From assembly GCF_016758195.1 (NCBI RefSeq), contig NZ_QYAC01000002.1:62001-126000 (forward strand): a stretch of 64,000 nt of DNA. Direction: 5' to 3'. The notes under the pieces are model-generated. The model had not been told where the DNA came from. It worked only from the letters and a program-made list of their open reading frames with translations, and ran no database searches. Made by a program: the position numbers and the translations under genes. Of this stretch, positions 1-8,533 are shown piece after piece; position 1 is the first letter of the stretch; each line of letters starts with the position of its first letter. Origin of the DNA: Leucobacter chromiireducens subsp. solipictus (GTDB lineage: Bacteria; Actinomycetota; Actinomycetes; Actinomycetales; Microbacteriaceae).

Positions 1-121
1 GAGCCTCGGGCCGCTCACCGCGCTCCTCCCGGTGCCCGCCACGGCGCTGCTGTGCGGGCTCGCGGGCATCTCGCTCCTCGGCGCCGCGAGTCTCACGGTG
101 CTGCTGCGCCGCACGCCGTAG
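1..121 (+). CDS. C-terminal end of a membrane protein (partial)
   Basis: The reading frame starting at base 2 is open from the window edge to a TAG at 119-121. It encodes about 39 residues, rich in Leu, Ala and Val (for example ALLCGLAGISLLGAAS), and ends with Arg-Arg-Thr-Pro. This looks like the last transmembrane helix and short basic cytoplasmic tail of a membrane protein, possibly a transporter. Nothing more specific can be said because the rest lies outside the window. It converges with aceE across the hairpin at 182-247. Confidence 0.5.
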   Translation, partial: SLGPLTALLPVPATALLCGLAGISLLGAASLTVLLRRTP

Positions 122-181
122 CCGCCCGGCGCGCGCCCGGCGTCCCGTGCGGGCCACCCGCCCCACCCGCCCCACCCGAAA

Positions 182-247
182 CGAGGCAATTTATCTGGCG
201 CGATGGATTCTCCCGCGAAAATTCCTCGGGCCAGATAAATTGCCTCG
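182..247. repeat. Dispersed hairpin repeat, copy A (convergent junction)
   Basis: Two perfect 17-bp inverted arms, CGAGGCAATTTATCTGG at 182-198 and its complement at 231-247, flank a 32-nt loop. The AT-rich core (TTTATCT/AGATAAA) stands out in a very GC-rich genome. It lies between the partial gene and aceE, which converge, so it can act as a bidirectional transcription terminator. The same element, aligned without gaps over about 75 bp, recurs at 30224-30290, so it is a repeat family and not only a local terminator. Confidence 0.8.
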
Positions 248-286
248 GTTGGGGTGAGGCCGGGCGGGGCCCGGTACCGCGCCGGG

Positions 287-3061
287 TTAGGCGTCGCCGC
301 CGGCGTTGCCGGTGGTGCCCGCGGTCAGATCGTCCAGGCGGTACTTCCGCGCCGCCTCGGCGGGCAGCGCCGGATCGATCACGCCGTCGAGCGCGAGCGC
401 CTCCAGGGTGCGCACCACGATCGACTCGATGTCCACGTGGAAGAAGCGCCGCGCCGCCGCACGGGTATCCGAGAAGCCGAACCCGTCGGTGCCGAGCGAG
501 AGGAAACGCTGCGGGCTGTACGGGGCGATCTGATCCTGCACCTGGCGCATGAAGTCGCTCACCGCGATCACCGGCCCGCCGCTGCTCTCGCGCAGGCGCT
601 TCGTGACGTACGGCTCGCGCGCGGGCTCGCCCCGGAGCACGCCCTCGTCCGCGTCCATCGCTTCGCGCCGCAGCTCGTTCCAGCTCGTCACCGACCACAC
701 GTCCGCGGCAACGTTCCAGTCCTCCGCGAGCAGCCGCTGCGCGGCGAGCGCCCACGGCACGGCGACCCCCGAGGCGAGGATCTGTGCCGGGAATGACCCA
801 CCGCTCGCCTGCGAGACCCGGTGCATGCCCGCGAGAATGCCCTCGGCGTCCACGTCGGCGGGCTCCGCCGGCTGGGCGATCGGCTCGTTGTAGACCGTGA
901 GGTAGTACATCACGTTCGGGTCCGGGTGCGCGCCGCCGTACATGCGCTCGAAGCCGGCGGCCACGATGTGCGCGAGCTCGTAGCCGTACGCCGGATCGTA
1001 GCTCACGACCGCGGGGTTCGTGGAGGCGAGCAGCTGCGAGTGTCCGTCGCCGTGCTGCAGCCCTTCGCCCTGGAGCGTGGTCCGTCCAGCGGTGGCACCG
1101 ATCACGAAGCCGCGGGCCATCTGATCGCCCGCCGCCCAGAACGCGTCGCCCGTGCGCTGGAAGCCGAACATCGAGTAGAACACGTACACCGGGATCAGGG
1201 GTTCGCCGTGGGTGGCGTAGGAGGTGCCCGCGGCGGTGAACGCGGCGACCGCTCCCGCTTCGTTGATGCCGACGTGCAGGATCTGTCCTGACGTTGACTC
1301 CTTATACGCGAGCAGCAGTTCGCGATCCACCGACATGTAGGTGTGCCCCTGCGGGTTGTAGATCTTCGCGGTCGGGAAGTAGGCGTCCATCCCGAAGGTC
1401 CGGGCCTCGTCCGGGATGATGGGCACTATGCGGTGGCCCATCTCCTTGTCGCGGAGGATCTCGCGCAGGATCCGGGCGAACGCCATGGTCGTCGCCGCCT
1501 GCTGCTGCCCGGAACCCTTCTTCGCGAGCTCGTAGGCCTTCGCGCCCGGCACGGGGATCTGCGTGTACTTCGACCGGCGCTCGGGAACGGCACCGCCGAG
1601 CGCGCGGCGGCGCTCCAACATGTACTCCAGTTCCGGCGAGCCCGGTTCGGGGCGGTAGTAGGGCGGCGCGTACACGTCCTCCGAGAGCGCGGAGTCCGGG
1701 ATCGGGATCCGCAGCAGGTCGCGGAAGTCCATCAGATCCTTCGCGGTGAGCTTCTTCATCTGGTGCGAGGCCATCCGGCCTTCGAAGCTCGGGCCCAGCT
1801 TGTAGCCCTTCACGGTCTTTACGAGGATCACCGTGGGCTGACCCGTGTGCTCGCTCGCGGCCTTGAACGCCGAGTAGAGCTTGCGGTAGTCGTGACCGCC
1901 GCGCTTCAGGTTCCAGATCTCGTCGTCGCTGTGCCCCTCGACGAGCTTCGCGGTGCGCGGGTCGCGGCCAAAGAAGTGGTCGCGCACGAAGCCGCCGGAC
2001 TCCGCCTTGTAGGTCTGGAAGTCCCCGTCGGGGGTGGCGTTCATGAGGTCAACGAGCGCGCGGTCGTGATCCCGCGCGAGCAGATCGTCCCACTCGCGGC
2101 CCCACAGCACCTTGATGACGTTCCAGCCGGCACCCCGGAAGAAGGCTTCGAGTTCCTGCACAATCTTGCCGTTGCCGCGGACCGGGCCGTCGAGGCGCTG
2201 CAGATTGCAGTTGATCACGAAGTTCAGGTTGTCGAGGCCGTCGTTCGCGGCGAGCTGGAGCAGGCCGCGCGACTCCGGCTCGTCCATCTCGCCGTCGCCG
2301 AGGAAGGCCCACACCTGCTGCTCGGAGGTGTCCTTCAGGCCGCGCGCGGCCAGGTAGCGGTTCGACTGGGCCTGGTAGATCGCGTTCATGGGGCCGATGC
2401 CCATGGAGACGGTCGGGTACTCCCAGTAGTCGGGGAGGAGCCGCGGGTGCGGGTAGCTGGGCAGGCCGCCGCCCGGGCGCGAGCGCTCCTGCCGGAAGGC
2501 GTCCAGCTGCGCCTCGCTGAGCCGGCCCTCGACGAACGACCGGGCGTACATGCCGGGGGAGGCGTGCCCCTGGAAGAAGACCTGATCGCCACCCGAGGGG
2601 TGGTCCTTGCCGCGGAAGAAGTGGTTGAAGCCGGTCTCGTAGATCGTGGCGGCCCCGGCGTAGGTGGCGATGTGCCCGCCCACGCCGATTTCGGGGCGCT
2701 GCGCGCGGTGCACCATGACGGCCGCGTTCCACCGGATCCACGCCCGGTAGCGCCGCTCGGCGGCCTCGTCGCCGGGATAGGCGGCGTCCGCGCTCGCGGG
2801 AATCGTATTCACGTAGTCCGTGGTGATGGCCCCGGGCGCCGCGGTTGCGGTTGATCCGGCGCGAGCGCCCAGCACCTCGAGGATGTGGCCTGCGCGCGCG
2901 GCGCCGCCGGACTGCAGGAGGCCCTCGAAGGACTCGAGCCACTCCGCGGTCTCTTCGGGGTCGCTGTCCCCGCGTGGGGTGCCGCCCGAGTTCGCGGGGA
3001 GAAGGCTCCGCTGCAGCTTCTCGCGGAATCGCTGTGGGGGGAAGTCGCCTGGGGCGTTCAC
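287..3061 (-). CDS. aceE: Pyruvate dehydrogenase E1 component, homodimeric type
   Basis: Thiamine-diphosphate enzyme that decarboxylates pyruvate and acetylates the lipoyl groups of the E2 subunit, feeding acetyl-CoA to central metabolism. The 924-residue product matches the length of the single-chain (alpha2) E1 family. The TPP-binding motif is visible: GDG at residues 255-257 and INCNLQ at about 283-288. A GTG start is preceded by a purine-rich stretch (AGAAAGAGAGC). The gene follows the urate permease on the same strand, 70 bp downstream, with a strong hairpin between them. Its own promoter is not obvious in that gap, so it may rely on read-through or on a promoter inside the permease gene. 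The E2 and E3 genes are not in the window. Confidence 0.95.
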   Translation of the reverse strand: MNAPGDFPPQRFREKLQRSLLPANSGGTPRGDSDPEETAEWLESFEGLLQSGGAARAGHILEVLGARAGSTATAAPGAITTDYVNTIPASADAAYPGDEAAERRYRAWIRWNAAVMVHRAQRPEIGVGGHIATYAGAATIYETGFNHFFRGKDHPSGGDQVFFQGHASPGMYARSFVEGRLSEAQLDAFRQERSRPGGGLPSYPHPRLLPDYWEYPTVSMGIGPMNAIYQAQSNRYLAARGLKDTSEQQVWAFLGDGEMDEPESRGLLQLAANDGLDNLNFVINCNLQRLDGPVRGNGKIVQELEAFFRGAGWNVIKVLWGREWDDLLARDHDRALVDLMNATPDGDFQTYKAESGGFVRDHFFGRDPRTAKLVEGHSDDEIWNLKRGGHDYRKLYSAFKAASEHTGQPTVILVKTVKGYKLGPSFEGRMASHQMKKLTAKDLMDFRDLLRIPIPDSALSEDVYAPPYYRPEPGSPELEYMLERRRALGGAVPERRSKYTQIPVPGAKAYELAKKGSGQQQAATTMAFARILREILRDKEMGHRIVPIIPDEARTFGMDAYFPTAKIYNPQGHTYMSVDRELLLAYKESTSGQILHVGINEAGAVAAFTAAGTSYATHGEPLIPVYVFYSMFGFQRTGDAFWAAGDQMARGFVIGATAGRTTLQGEGLQHGDGHSQLLASTNPAVVSYDPAYGYELAHIVAAGFERMYGGAHPDPNVMYYLTVYNEPIAQPAEPADVDAEGILAGMHRVSQASGGSFPAQILASGVAVPWALAAQRLLAEDWNVAADVWSVTSWNELRREAMDADEGVLRGEPAREPYVTKRLRESSGGPVIAVSDFMRQVQDQIAPYSPQRFLSLGTDGFGFSDTRAAARRFFHVDIESIVVRTLEALALDGVIDPALPAEAARKYRLDDLTAGTTGNAGGDA

Positions 3062-3081
3062 GTCTGCTCTCTTTCTGCAAG

Positions 3082-3117
3082 GGAGCGGTGCAGGGCCGTG
3101 GGGCCCTGCACCGCTCC
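3082..3117 (-). terminator. GC-rich hairpin between permease and aceE
   Basis: Arms of 16 bp (GGAGCGGTGCAGGGCC at 3082-3097 and its perfect complement at 3102-3117) enclose a 4-nt loop. It lies directly after the permease stop codon and before the aceE ribosome binding site. No T-run follows, as is common for actinobacterial hairpin terminators. It should at least attenuate transcription from the urate genes into aceE. Confidence 0.75.
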
Positions 3118-3131
3118 GAAGGGGGGTGCGA

Positions 3132-4709
3132 CTACGGTTTCGTGCTCACATTGCCCGTGTCGGCGCGAACCTTGTCGACGGTGGGGATGTGGAGGGAGGA
3201 GGTGATGTCGCCGGTCTCGTCGACGCGCTGCACGAGAATCTCCTCGCCGTCCTTCGAGTAGAGCTTGCCGCCGATGAACGTGTCGCCGTCCTCGAGAGCG
3301 CGGATCTCGTCCTCGCGGACCATGCGGGGCGGGCTTGCGGCGAACGCATTCTTGTTGCGGGCGCGTTTGCCGATCTTCAGCTCGTTGAACAGGATGTTCA
3401 GGACGATGGCCATGAGCGCCGCCGAGGAAATCCCCGAGTGGAAGATCACCTCGAACCACGAGGGGAACTGGCTGTAAATGTCCGGCTTCACGATCGGGAG
3501 CATCCCGAACGCCAGGCTCGTCGCCACGATGATGAGGTTCATGTTGTCCTTGTAGGACACCTTGGACAGGGTGCGGATGCCCGAGGCGGCCACCGAGCCG
3601 AACAGCACGATCCCGGCCCCGCCGAGCACCTGCATCGGGATGGCCCCGGCCACACGCCCCATGATGGGCAGCACGCCGAGGATCAGCAGGATGAAGCCAC
3701 CGGCGGTGACCACGAAGCGGCTGCGCACGCCGGTGATGGCGACGAGTCCCACGTTCTGCGCGAACGCCGACTGCGTAAAGGAGTTGAAGACCGGCGAGAC
3801 CATGCTCGAGATCATGTCGGCGCGCAGGCCGTTGGCGATGCGCTTGGAGTCCACCTTCGAGCCGGTGATCTCGCCGACCGCGAGGATATCGGCCGCGGTC
3901 TCCGTGAGGATCACGAGCACCACGATGAACATCGAGATGGTGGAGGCGACGTGGAACTCGGGCCAGCCGAACGCGAACGGGGTGGGCAGGGCGAAGATAT
4001 CGCCCTTCAGCACGCCGGAGAAGTCGGCGATGCCCATCGGGATCGCGACGATCGTGCCGATGACGAGGCCGACGAGCACGGCCAGGCGCGACAGCATGCC
4101 GCTCCCGAGCTTCGAGCAGACGATCACGATGAGGAGGGTGAGGCCCGCGAGGCCGATCCCCTTGACCGAACCGTAGTCGTCGGCCGACGCGTTGCCGCCC
4201 ATAATCCAGTTGCCGGCCACCGGCATGAGGGTGAGGCCGATCGCGGTGATCACGATGCCGGTCACCACGGGCGGGAAGAACCGGATGATCTGCGCGAAGA
4301 ACGGGGTGATGATGAACCCGAACACCGAGGCCAACAGCACGGCGCCGAAGATCTCGTTGATCGTGCCGCCGCCCGCGATGATCGCGGTCATCGTCGAGAC
4401 GGAGGCGAATGAGACACCCTGCACCAGCGGAAGCTTCGACCCGAAGAACGGAATCCCCACGGTCTGCAAGATCGTGGCGAGGCCGCCGATAAACAGACAG
4501 CACGCGATCAGCATGCCGATCTGGTCGGGGGTGGCCCCCACGGCGCTGCCCACGATCAGCGGGGGCGCAATGATCCCGCCATACATGGTGAGCACGTGCT
4601 GCAGCCCGTACATGATCGTACGGGACAGCGGCAGGCGCTCGTTCTCCGGCTCCCCTTCGACATCAATGGTTCCCGGGAATCCGCGCTTGGTATTCGTACT
4701 GCGACTCAC
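3132..4709 (-). CDS. NCS2-family uracil/xanthine/urate permease
   Basis: Inner-membrane proton symporter for oxidised purines, most likely urate, given its position directly after uricase. The chosen GTG start (4709) follows a strong site GGAGGT at 7-nt spacing and gives 525 residues; an upstream extension of 22 residues is possible but lacks a ribosome binding site. About 12-14 hydrophobic segments are visible. The NCS2 signature [10 protein letters not shown] is at residues 318-327. Family members of this subgroup include bacterial urate permeases such as PucJ/PucK and YgfU, so urate is preferred over uracil; substrate choice is inferred from context. Confidence 0.9.
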   Translation of the reverse strand: MSRSTNTKRGFPGTIDVEGEPENERLPLSRTIMYGLQHVLTMYGGIIAPPLIVGSAVGATPDQIGMLIACCLFIGGLATILQTVGIPFFGSKLPLVQGVSFASVSTMTAIIAGGGTINEIFGAVLLASVFGFIITPFFAQIIRFFPPVVTGIVITAIGLTLMPVAGNWIMGGNASADDYGSVKGIGLAGLTLLIVIVCSKLGSGMLSRLAVLVGLVIGTIVAIPMGIADFSGVLKGDIFALPTPFAFGWPEFHVASTISMFIVVLVILTETAADILAVGEITGSKVDSKRIANGLRADMISSMVSPVFNSFTQSAFAQNVGLVAITGVRSRFVVTAGGFILLILGVLPIMGRVAGAIPMQVLGGAGIVLFGSVAASGIRTLSKVSYKDNMNLIIVATSLAFGMLPIVKPDIYSQFPSWFEVIFHSGISSAALMAIVLNILFNELKIGKRARNKNAFAASPPRMVREDEIRALEDGDTFIGGKLYSKDGEEILVQRVDETGDITSSLHIPTVDKVRADTGNVSTKP

Positions 4710-4748
4710 TGCTGACCTCCTCGTCGGCATGAATTTTTGGTGCAGGGT

Positions 4749-4785
4749 GTGAGTCCGGGTGGCTCCGTCGACCACCCGAACTCAC
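4749..4785 (-). terminator. Hairpin between uricase and permease (attenuator-like)
   Basis: Arms GTGAGTCCGGGTGG (4749-4762) and CCACCCGAACTCAC (4772-4785) pair with one mismatch around a 9-nt loop. The hairpin begins 10 nt after the uricase stop codon and lies before the permease start. No T-run follows on the transcribed strand. It may set the ratio of enzyme to permease mRNA or stabilise the upstream message. Confidence 0.55.
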
Positions 4786-4794
4786 GATGTGTGA

Positions 4795-5700
4795 CTAGAC
4801 GAAGGCGGGGACGCCCTTCCAGATCTTGTCCGTATCGCCGAGGCTCTCGCGGCGCAGCGTGCCCTCGATCTGGCCGTAGGGGCTGTGCGCCGCCCAGAAC
4901 ACCTCGTTGTCGTTTTCCATGCCGTAGGGCGTGAAGTCGACCACAAAGTGGTGCAGGTTCGGCATCGAGAACTTGATCTCGTCGATCTCGGGGTGGGCTT
5001 CGAGTACGGCCTTCCCCATGAGGTACTGCGTTTCCTGCAGCGCGCGCGAGTAGTGGTTGGTGAAGACCTCGAGCAGGATCTTCTTCACCGAGGCGTAGCT
5101 GGCGTTGAAGTCGACGTCGGTCGTGTTGTACAGCCAGCGGCCGGTCACGCTCGTCGCGAGGATCCGGTCCGTGGTCTCCTGCAGCGTCGTGTACTGGTCC
5201 ACGGGGAAGCCGACGAAGCCGGACTGCGTGGTCTTGAGGACCGAGAGGTCTTCGAGGCCGGCGATGACGTACTGCTGGTCACCGTCGATCTTCACGACGG
5301 CGGTGCGGGTCTCGCCCCCGGAGCCGCCGCGGTAGAACGAGTGGTCGTGGCCCTCGCCGTTCACGGGGATCCGGTCCCACTCGACCTGGCGCGCGGCCCA
5401 GCGGCCGCCGGTGACCCACTCGAAATCGTCGACGTAGTGCTGGCCGAGCCGCAGCAAGAAGTCTTCGGGCGAGCCGACGCCGTCCTTGGCGAAGGCGAAC
5501 ACGGTGTTCTTCTGGGTGTCGGTCGGGACGACGTGCTCGTTGTTGCCGTCGTAGTACGCAGAGGCGAAGTCGCCGTGCAGCTGCGAGATGACGGTCAGAT
5601 CCTCGATCGTGTGCCGATCGCCGTTCTTGGTGACCTTGACCAGGTGGTTCTCGGCCTTCCCGAACTGGTTATCACCGAGCACGATGTTGGTGTTGGACAT
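4795..5700 (-). CDS. uox: Uricase (urate oxidase)
   Basis: Cofactor-free cytosolic oxidase that converts urate, O2 and water to 5-hydroxyisourate and H2O2. The 301-residue product has the usual family length. The conserved block VPTDTQKNTVFAFAK near residue 60 carries the Thr-Lys context of the uricase signature, and the N-terminal Lys region (QFGKAENHLVKV) is present. The second half shows the expected repeat of the T-fold. It follows HIU hydrolase by 6 bp and the operon order is uraD-hiuH-uricase-permease. Its H2O2 by-product probably explains the peroxiredoxin upstream. Confidence 0.97.
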   Translation of the reverse strand: MSNTNIVLGDNQFGKAENHLVKVTKNGDRHTIEDLTVISQLHGDFASAYYDGNNEHVVPTDTQKNTVFAFAKDGVGSPEDFLLRLGQHYVDDFEWVTGGRWAARQVEWDRIPVNGEGHDHSFYRGGSGGETRTAVVKIDGDQQYVIAGLEDLSVLKTTQSGFVGFPVDQYTTLQETTDRILATSVTGRWLYNTTDVDFNASYASVKKILLEVFTNHYSRALQETQYLMGKAVLEAHPEIDEIKFSMPNLHHFVVDFTPYGMENDNEVFWAAHSPYGQIEGTLRRESLGDTDKIWKGVPAFV

Positions 5701-5706
5701 ATCTAC

Positions 5707-6033
5707 TTAGCTCCCTCGATAGGTGGAATATGCAAACGGACTGAGAAGAATGGGGACGTGGTAGTGCAGTTCTTCGCTGCGGACGGTGAAGTCGATGGTG
5801 ACCACCGGGTAGAACGCCGGTGTCTGGCTTGCGGCGAAGTACTCCGCGACCGCGAAGCGCAGTGCGTAGTGGCCGGCCGGGAGGGTTTCCGGGCCGAGGT
5901 CGGCGATGCGGCCGTCGCTGTCGGTGATGCCGGCGGCAATCGGGGTGCCGTCCCCGGTCTGCAGGGTGACGGCGATCCCGGCGGCCGGCCGGCCGAGCGA
6001 CGCGTCGAGCACGTGGGTCGTGATCAGGCTCAT
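5707..6033 (-). CDS. hiuH: 5-hydroxyisourate hydrolase (transthyretin-like)
   Basis: Hydrolyses 5-hydroxyisourate, the unstable product of uricase, to OHCU. At 108 residues it is a typical bacterial transthyretin-related protein. The N-terminal THVLD motif supplies the catalytic His, and the protein ends in the diagnostic YRGS tetrapeptide. Its ATG overlaps the uraD stop codon (ATGA), so the two are translationally coupled. Confidence 0.97.
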   Translation of the reverse strand: MSLITTHVLDASLGRPAAGIAVTLQTGDGTPIAAGITDSDGRIADLGPETLPAGHYALRFAVAEYFAASQTPAFYPVVTIDFTVRSEELHYHVPILLSPFAYSTYRGS

Positions 6034-6524
6034 GGTTCGAGGAGTCCTTCCAGTCGAAGTGCGGCGATTTGGCCCAGCTGTTCTGCGACCTCGGCGGCCT
6101 CGGCCTCCGGGGTGTTGGTGAGTCGACGCTGCAGTTCCGTCAGGATCTCCGCGGCGGATCGCCCCGCGGCGCGGATCAGGAACACGCGGCCGAACTGTTC
6201 CTCATACTGCCGGTTGCCGGCGAGGAGTTGAGACGCGGTCACGCTGTTGATTCCCGTACCCTGCTGCTCGCTGCGCGAGAACTTCGCCTCCTGCGATGCT
6301 CCCGCGGCCTGCTCGCCGATGCGGGGGTGCTGCGCCAGCGCCTGCTCGAGGTCGGCCGCGCTCCACGCGGCGACGGCGGCGTTCGCGGCGGCGACGGCGG
6401 CCGGAATCGAATCGTACGGGCGGCCTGCGACCACGGCATCTACCCAGATGTCGATGTCCACGCAGGGGCGGATGTACTGCCCGGCCTCAGCCTGGGAGAG
6501 CTGGTTAAACAGTGAAAGCAACAT
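6030..6524 (-). CDS. uraD: OHCU decarboxylase
   Basis: Decarboxylates 2-oxo-4-hydroxy-4-carboxy-5-ureidoimidazoline to S-allantoin, the last step of the three-enzyme urate pathway. The catalytic motif HPRIG is at residues 66-70, and the C-terminal pattern NTPEAEAAEVAEQLGQIAAL is family-typical. The start at 6524 gives 164 residues. A longer frame reaches 6605 but runs through the palindromic operator and the promoter, so the shorter start is preferred. First gene of the urate operon. No allantoinase is in the window, so allantoin must be used elsewhere or excreted. Confidence 0.95.
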   Translation of the reverse strand: MLLSLFNQLSQAEAGQYIRPCVDIDIWVDAVVAGRPYDSIPAAVAAANAAVAAWSAADLEQALAQHPRIGEQAAGASQEAKFSRSEQQGTGINSVTASQLLAGNRQYEEQFGRVFLIRAAGRSAAEILTELQRRLTNTPEAEAAEVAEQLGQIAALRLEGLLEP

Positions 6525-6536
6525 TGCTCGCCTTAA

Positions 6537-6605
6537 TTCCACCTTGTGGAAGTAGATTTCCGTTTCTTGACCTTGAGCGTAGTCACAAGGGTGGGGGAAC
6601 CACAA
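6537..6605 (-). promoter_or_regulatory. Promoter and palindromic operator of the urate operon
   Basis: On the minus strand TTGTGG (6600-6605) and TACGCT (6576-6581) are separated by 18 bp, a plausible -35/-10 pair. Downstream of it, within the 5' untranslated region, lies the perfect palindrome TTCCACCTTGTGGAA (6537-6551), followed by a TTTCC half-site at 6557-6561. The site resembles IclR-family type operators (TTCC/GGAA arms), but the regulator is not in this window. A closely similar site precedes the peroxiredoxin gene. Confidence 0.55.
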
Positions 6606-6680
6606 GTCTGAAAAGCTCTGGTTTCCCCGAAGATTGCGCCCGGCCCCCGGGGCTGGGTGCGGGGTCGAGGGGTCGCCAAG

Positions 6681-6711
6681 ACGCCCGCGCGCAGTGGGTG
6701 CGCGCGGGCGT
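6681..6711 (-). terminator. Hairpin after peroxiredoxin gene
   Basis: Perfect 12-bp arms ACGCCCGCGCGC (6681-6692) and GCGCGCGGGCGT (6700-6711) enclose a 7-nt loop, 14 bp after the peroxiredoxin stop codon. It separates the peroxiredoxin transcript from the urate operon. Confidence 0.7.
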
Positions 6712-6725
6712 GGGGTCGAGTGTGG

Positions 6726-7202
6726 TTATACGCCGAGTTGTTCCCGGAGGCGCAGGACGTGCCCCTCGGGGTTGACGCGGTATTCGGCGTGCGTGACACG
6801 CCCGTCGGCGTCGAGCACGAAGGTGCTGCGGAGCGCGCCGGTGATGGTCTGGCCGTTGATCTCCTTCTCGCCCCACGAGCCCCAGGCCTGGGCCGCGGCG
6901 TGCCCGGGATCGCTGAGGAGCGTGTAGGTGAGGGCGTGTTCCTCGGCGAAGCGCGCGAGCGTCTCGGGGTCGTCACCCGACACGGCGTACACCGTGTATC
7001 CGGCGGCGCTGAGCGCGCCCAGGTTGTCCCGGAAGTCGCAGGCCTCGGTGGTGCATCCCGGCGTGAACGCGGCCGGGTAGAAGTACACGACGGCGGGGCT
7101 GCCGAGCAGGCTCGCGAGATCGCGCGTGGTGCCCTCGGTGGTCGTGAAGGAGACCGCGGGGGGCAGGTCTCCGGGCTGAAGTTCAGGGTGTGGCGTCGAC
7201 AC
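6726..7202 (-). CDS. bcp: Thioredoxin-dependent thiol peroxidase, BCP/PrxQ type
   Basis: Reduces H2O2 and organic peroxides with electrons from thioredoxin. The motif FTPGCTTEACDFRDN contains the peroxidatic Cys and a resolving Cys five residues later, the PrxQ/Bcp arrangement. The GTG start at 7202 has a strong GGAGGAGG site and yields 158 residues, the normal size. Two upstream in-frame ATGs are rejected because they lie in or before the operator. It stands directly upstream of the urate operon with its own promoter and a matching operator, which suggests a role in clearing uricase-derived peroxide; that role is an inference. Confidence 0.93.
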   Translation of the reverse strand: MSTPHPELQPGDLPPAVSFTTTEGTTRDLASLLGSPAVVYFYPAAFTPGCTTEACDFRDNLGALSAAGYTVYAVSGDDPETLARFAEEHALTYTLLSDPGHAAAQAWGSWGEKEINGQTITGALRSTFVLDADGRVTHAEYRVNPEGHVLRLREQLGV

Positions 7203-7241
7203 GATGGCCCTCCTCCGCCCGACTGCGGGCGACGTTGTTGA

Positions 7242-7271
7242 TTCCATAATGCGGAAGAATGTTTCCACAAG
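7242..7271 (-). promoter_or_regulatory. Operator-like site before peroxiredoxin gene
   Basis: TTCCATAATGCGGAA (7242-7256), followed by a TTTCC half-site at 7262-7266, matches the urate-operon site at 18 of 25 positions with identical spacing. It lies 40-65 nt upstream of the GTG start. TTGTGG on the minus strand (7266-7271) may be a -35 element. The two sites imply control by the same regulator. Confidence 0.5.
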
Positions 7272-7338
7272 ACTACGGTAGCACCGGCGGCGGCGGAGGG
7301 GAACGGCGAATGTCCGTGGGGCGGGGCACCCGGAGGCG

Positions 7339-8337
7339 CTAGGGCGCGCCCGGCGCGGCGGGTGTCGGCGCGGCGTGCGTCGGCGCCGCGGGCGCGGCTG
7401 CGGCGCGGCGCCGCCGGAAGGTGCGCAGCGCCAGCGCAGTGGCGATCAGGTACACGGCGGTCGTCACCAGGCTCCCCTCGATGCCGAACGCGCCGCCGGT
7501 GAGCAGGGGGGTGGCGCCGGGGCCGGCCGTGTAGGTGAAGACGGAGTCGGCGGCGCTTTGCCCCGAGACAGCGACGCCGAACAGATTCCCCTGGGCCCAG
7601 TTCCAGATCCCGTGCATCGCGCAGATTCCCCAGAGGCTCCCGTCGGCGAGGGAATAGCAGCTCGCGAACACGGCGAAGAGCAGGAGGTTGATGATCGGCA
7701 AGGGCCCCATCCCCGGGTTCATGCCGTGCATCAGCATGAATACCGCGGCCTGCACGGCGATCGCGATGATGAGGCCGAACCTGCGCGCGACGGCCTGGGT
7801 GAGGAAGCCGCGCGTGAGGATCTCCTCGGTGCTGCCCTGGAGGAGAAACGCGAAGAACATGGCCCCGATGAATAGCAGCGCCCCCGCGTCGGGGGCGGCC
7901 CAGCTGAGGGTGGCCTGCCCGGTACCCAGGGGGACGGCCACGCACGCCGCCATCATGAGGAGCCCCACGCCGAGCCCGCGCAGGATCTGGACACCGGCCT
8001 CGGGGCGCCGCTCCAGGCCGAGCGTGGCAAACGGCCGGCGCTCTTTCGCGCGAACCCAGAGCCACAGGGTGGCGAGGCCGGCACCGAAGCCGAGGAGTGA
8101 GATGAGGAAGCCCGGGCGGGTGGCCATGAGTGCCAGGAAATCGCTCGTGCGCGGCCCGCCGGGAGGCGCCGAGATGAAGGACTGGGTCACGAGCGCGATC
8201 GCCGTGACGATGGACTGCGCCCCGAGCGCCAGGGCGATCACCACGAGGGCCATCACGACCCCCGTCGGGCGCTGGGCGCGGTGCATGCCGGCGGTGGGGG
8301 CGGGGAGGGTGTGGGCGGGGGCGATGCGGCCGGTCAT
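7339..8337 (-). CDS. CPBP family intramembrane metalloprotease (CAAX protease-like)
   Basis: Polytopic membrane protein of 332 residues with about eight hydrophobic segments. The abi/CPBP motifs are intact: EEILTR (Glu171, Glu172, Arg176), His204 in MLMHGMN, and His242/Asn246 in MHGIWN. These residues form the intramembrane glutamic/metal protease site in related proteins. Bacterial members are linked to bacteriocin immunity or prenyl-protein processing, but no peptide gene is next to it, so the role is open. The ATG is preceded by GGAG, and the upstream region is unusually AT-rich. Confidence 0.9.
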   Translation of the reverse strand: MTGRIAPAHTLPAPTAGMHRAQRPTGVVMALVVIALALGAQSIVTAIALVTQSFISAPPGGPRTSDFLALMATRPGFLISLLGFGAGLATLWLWVRAKERRPFATLGLERRPEAGVQILRGLGVGLLMMAACVAVPLGTGQATLSWAAPDAGALLFIGAMFFAFLLQGSTEEILTRGFLTQAVARRFGLIIAIAVQAAVFMLMHGMNPGMGPLPIINLLLFAVFASCYSLADGSLWGICAMHGIWNWAQGNLFGVAVSGQSAADSVFTYTAGPGATPLLTGGAFGIEGSLVTTAVYLIATALALRTFRRRRAAAAPAAPTHAAPTPAAPGAP

Positions 8338-8372
8338 AATTTTAGACTCCGTCTATAGATGCATGTGATCCT

Positions 8373-8402
8373 AATATAGGTCTCGCATCCCCCTGTGGGT
8401 AA
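8373..8402 (-). promoter_or_regulatory. Probable promoter of the CPBP protease gene
   Basis: On the minus strand TTACCC (8397-8402) and TATATT (8373-8378) are spaced by 18 bp, in a short AT-rich segment. The -35 region overlaps a DnaA-box-like sequence. Confidence 0.45.
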
Positions 8403-8499
8403 CTTTTTCTGCACTGCCGGGGCTTTTTCCTCGAGGTCGCGCCGTTGTCCACACCCTTCCCACACGTTCCCCACAGAGTTATCCACAGGCTGTGGATGA
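8394..8499. other. Cluster of DnaA-box-like sequences
   Basis: Five 9-mers lie within 106 bp: TTACCCACA (reverse strand, 8394-8402), TTGTCCACA (8445-8453), TTCCCCACA (8467-8475), a perfect TTATCCACA (8479-8487) and TCATCCACA (reverse, 8491-8499). The last two are arranged head to head. dnaA and dnaN are not nearby, so this is unlikely to be oriC. It could titrate DnaA or mediate DnaA control of the CPBP gene. Function is unproven. Confidence 0.45.
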
Positions 8500-8533
8500 A
8501 TTACGCGCCTGTAGTTCATCCGGGCGCGGCGGA

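Noticed and set aside
8394-8499. DnaA boxes as a chromosome origin
   Set aside because: No dnaA, dnaN, gyr or par genes lie close by, the boxes are few compared with actinobacterial origins, and the flanks are ordinary metabolic genes.
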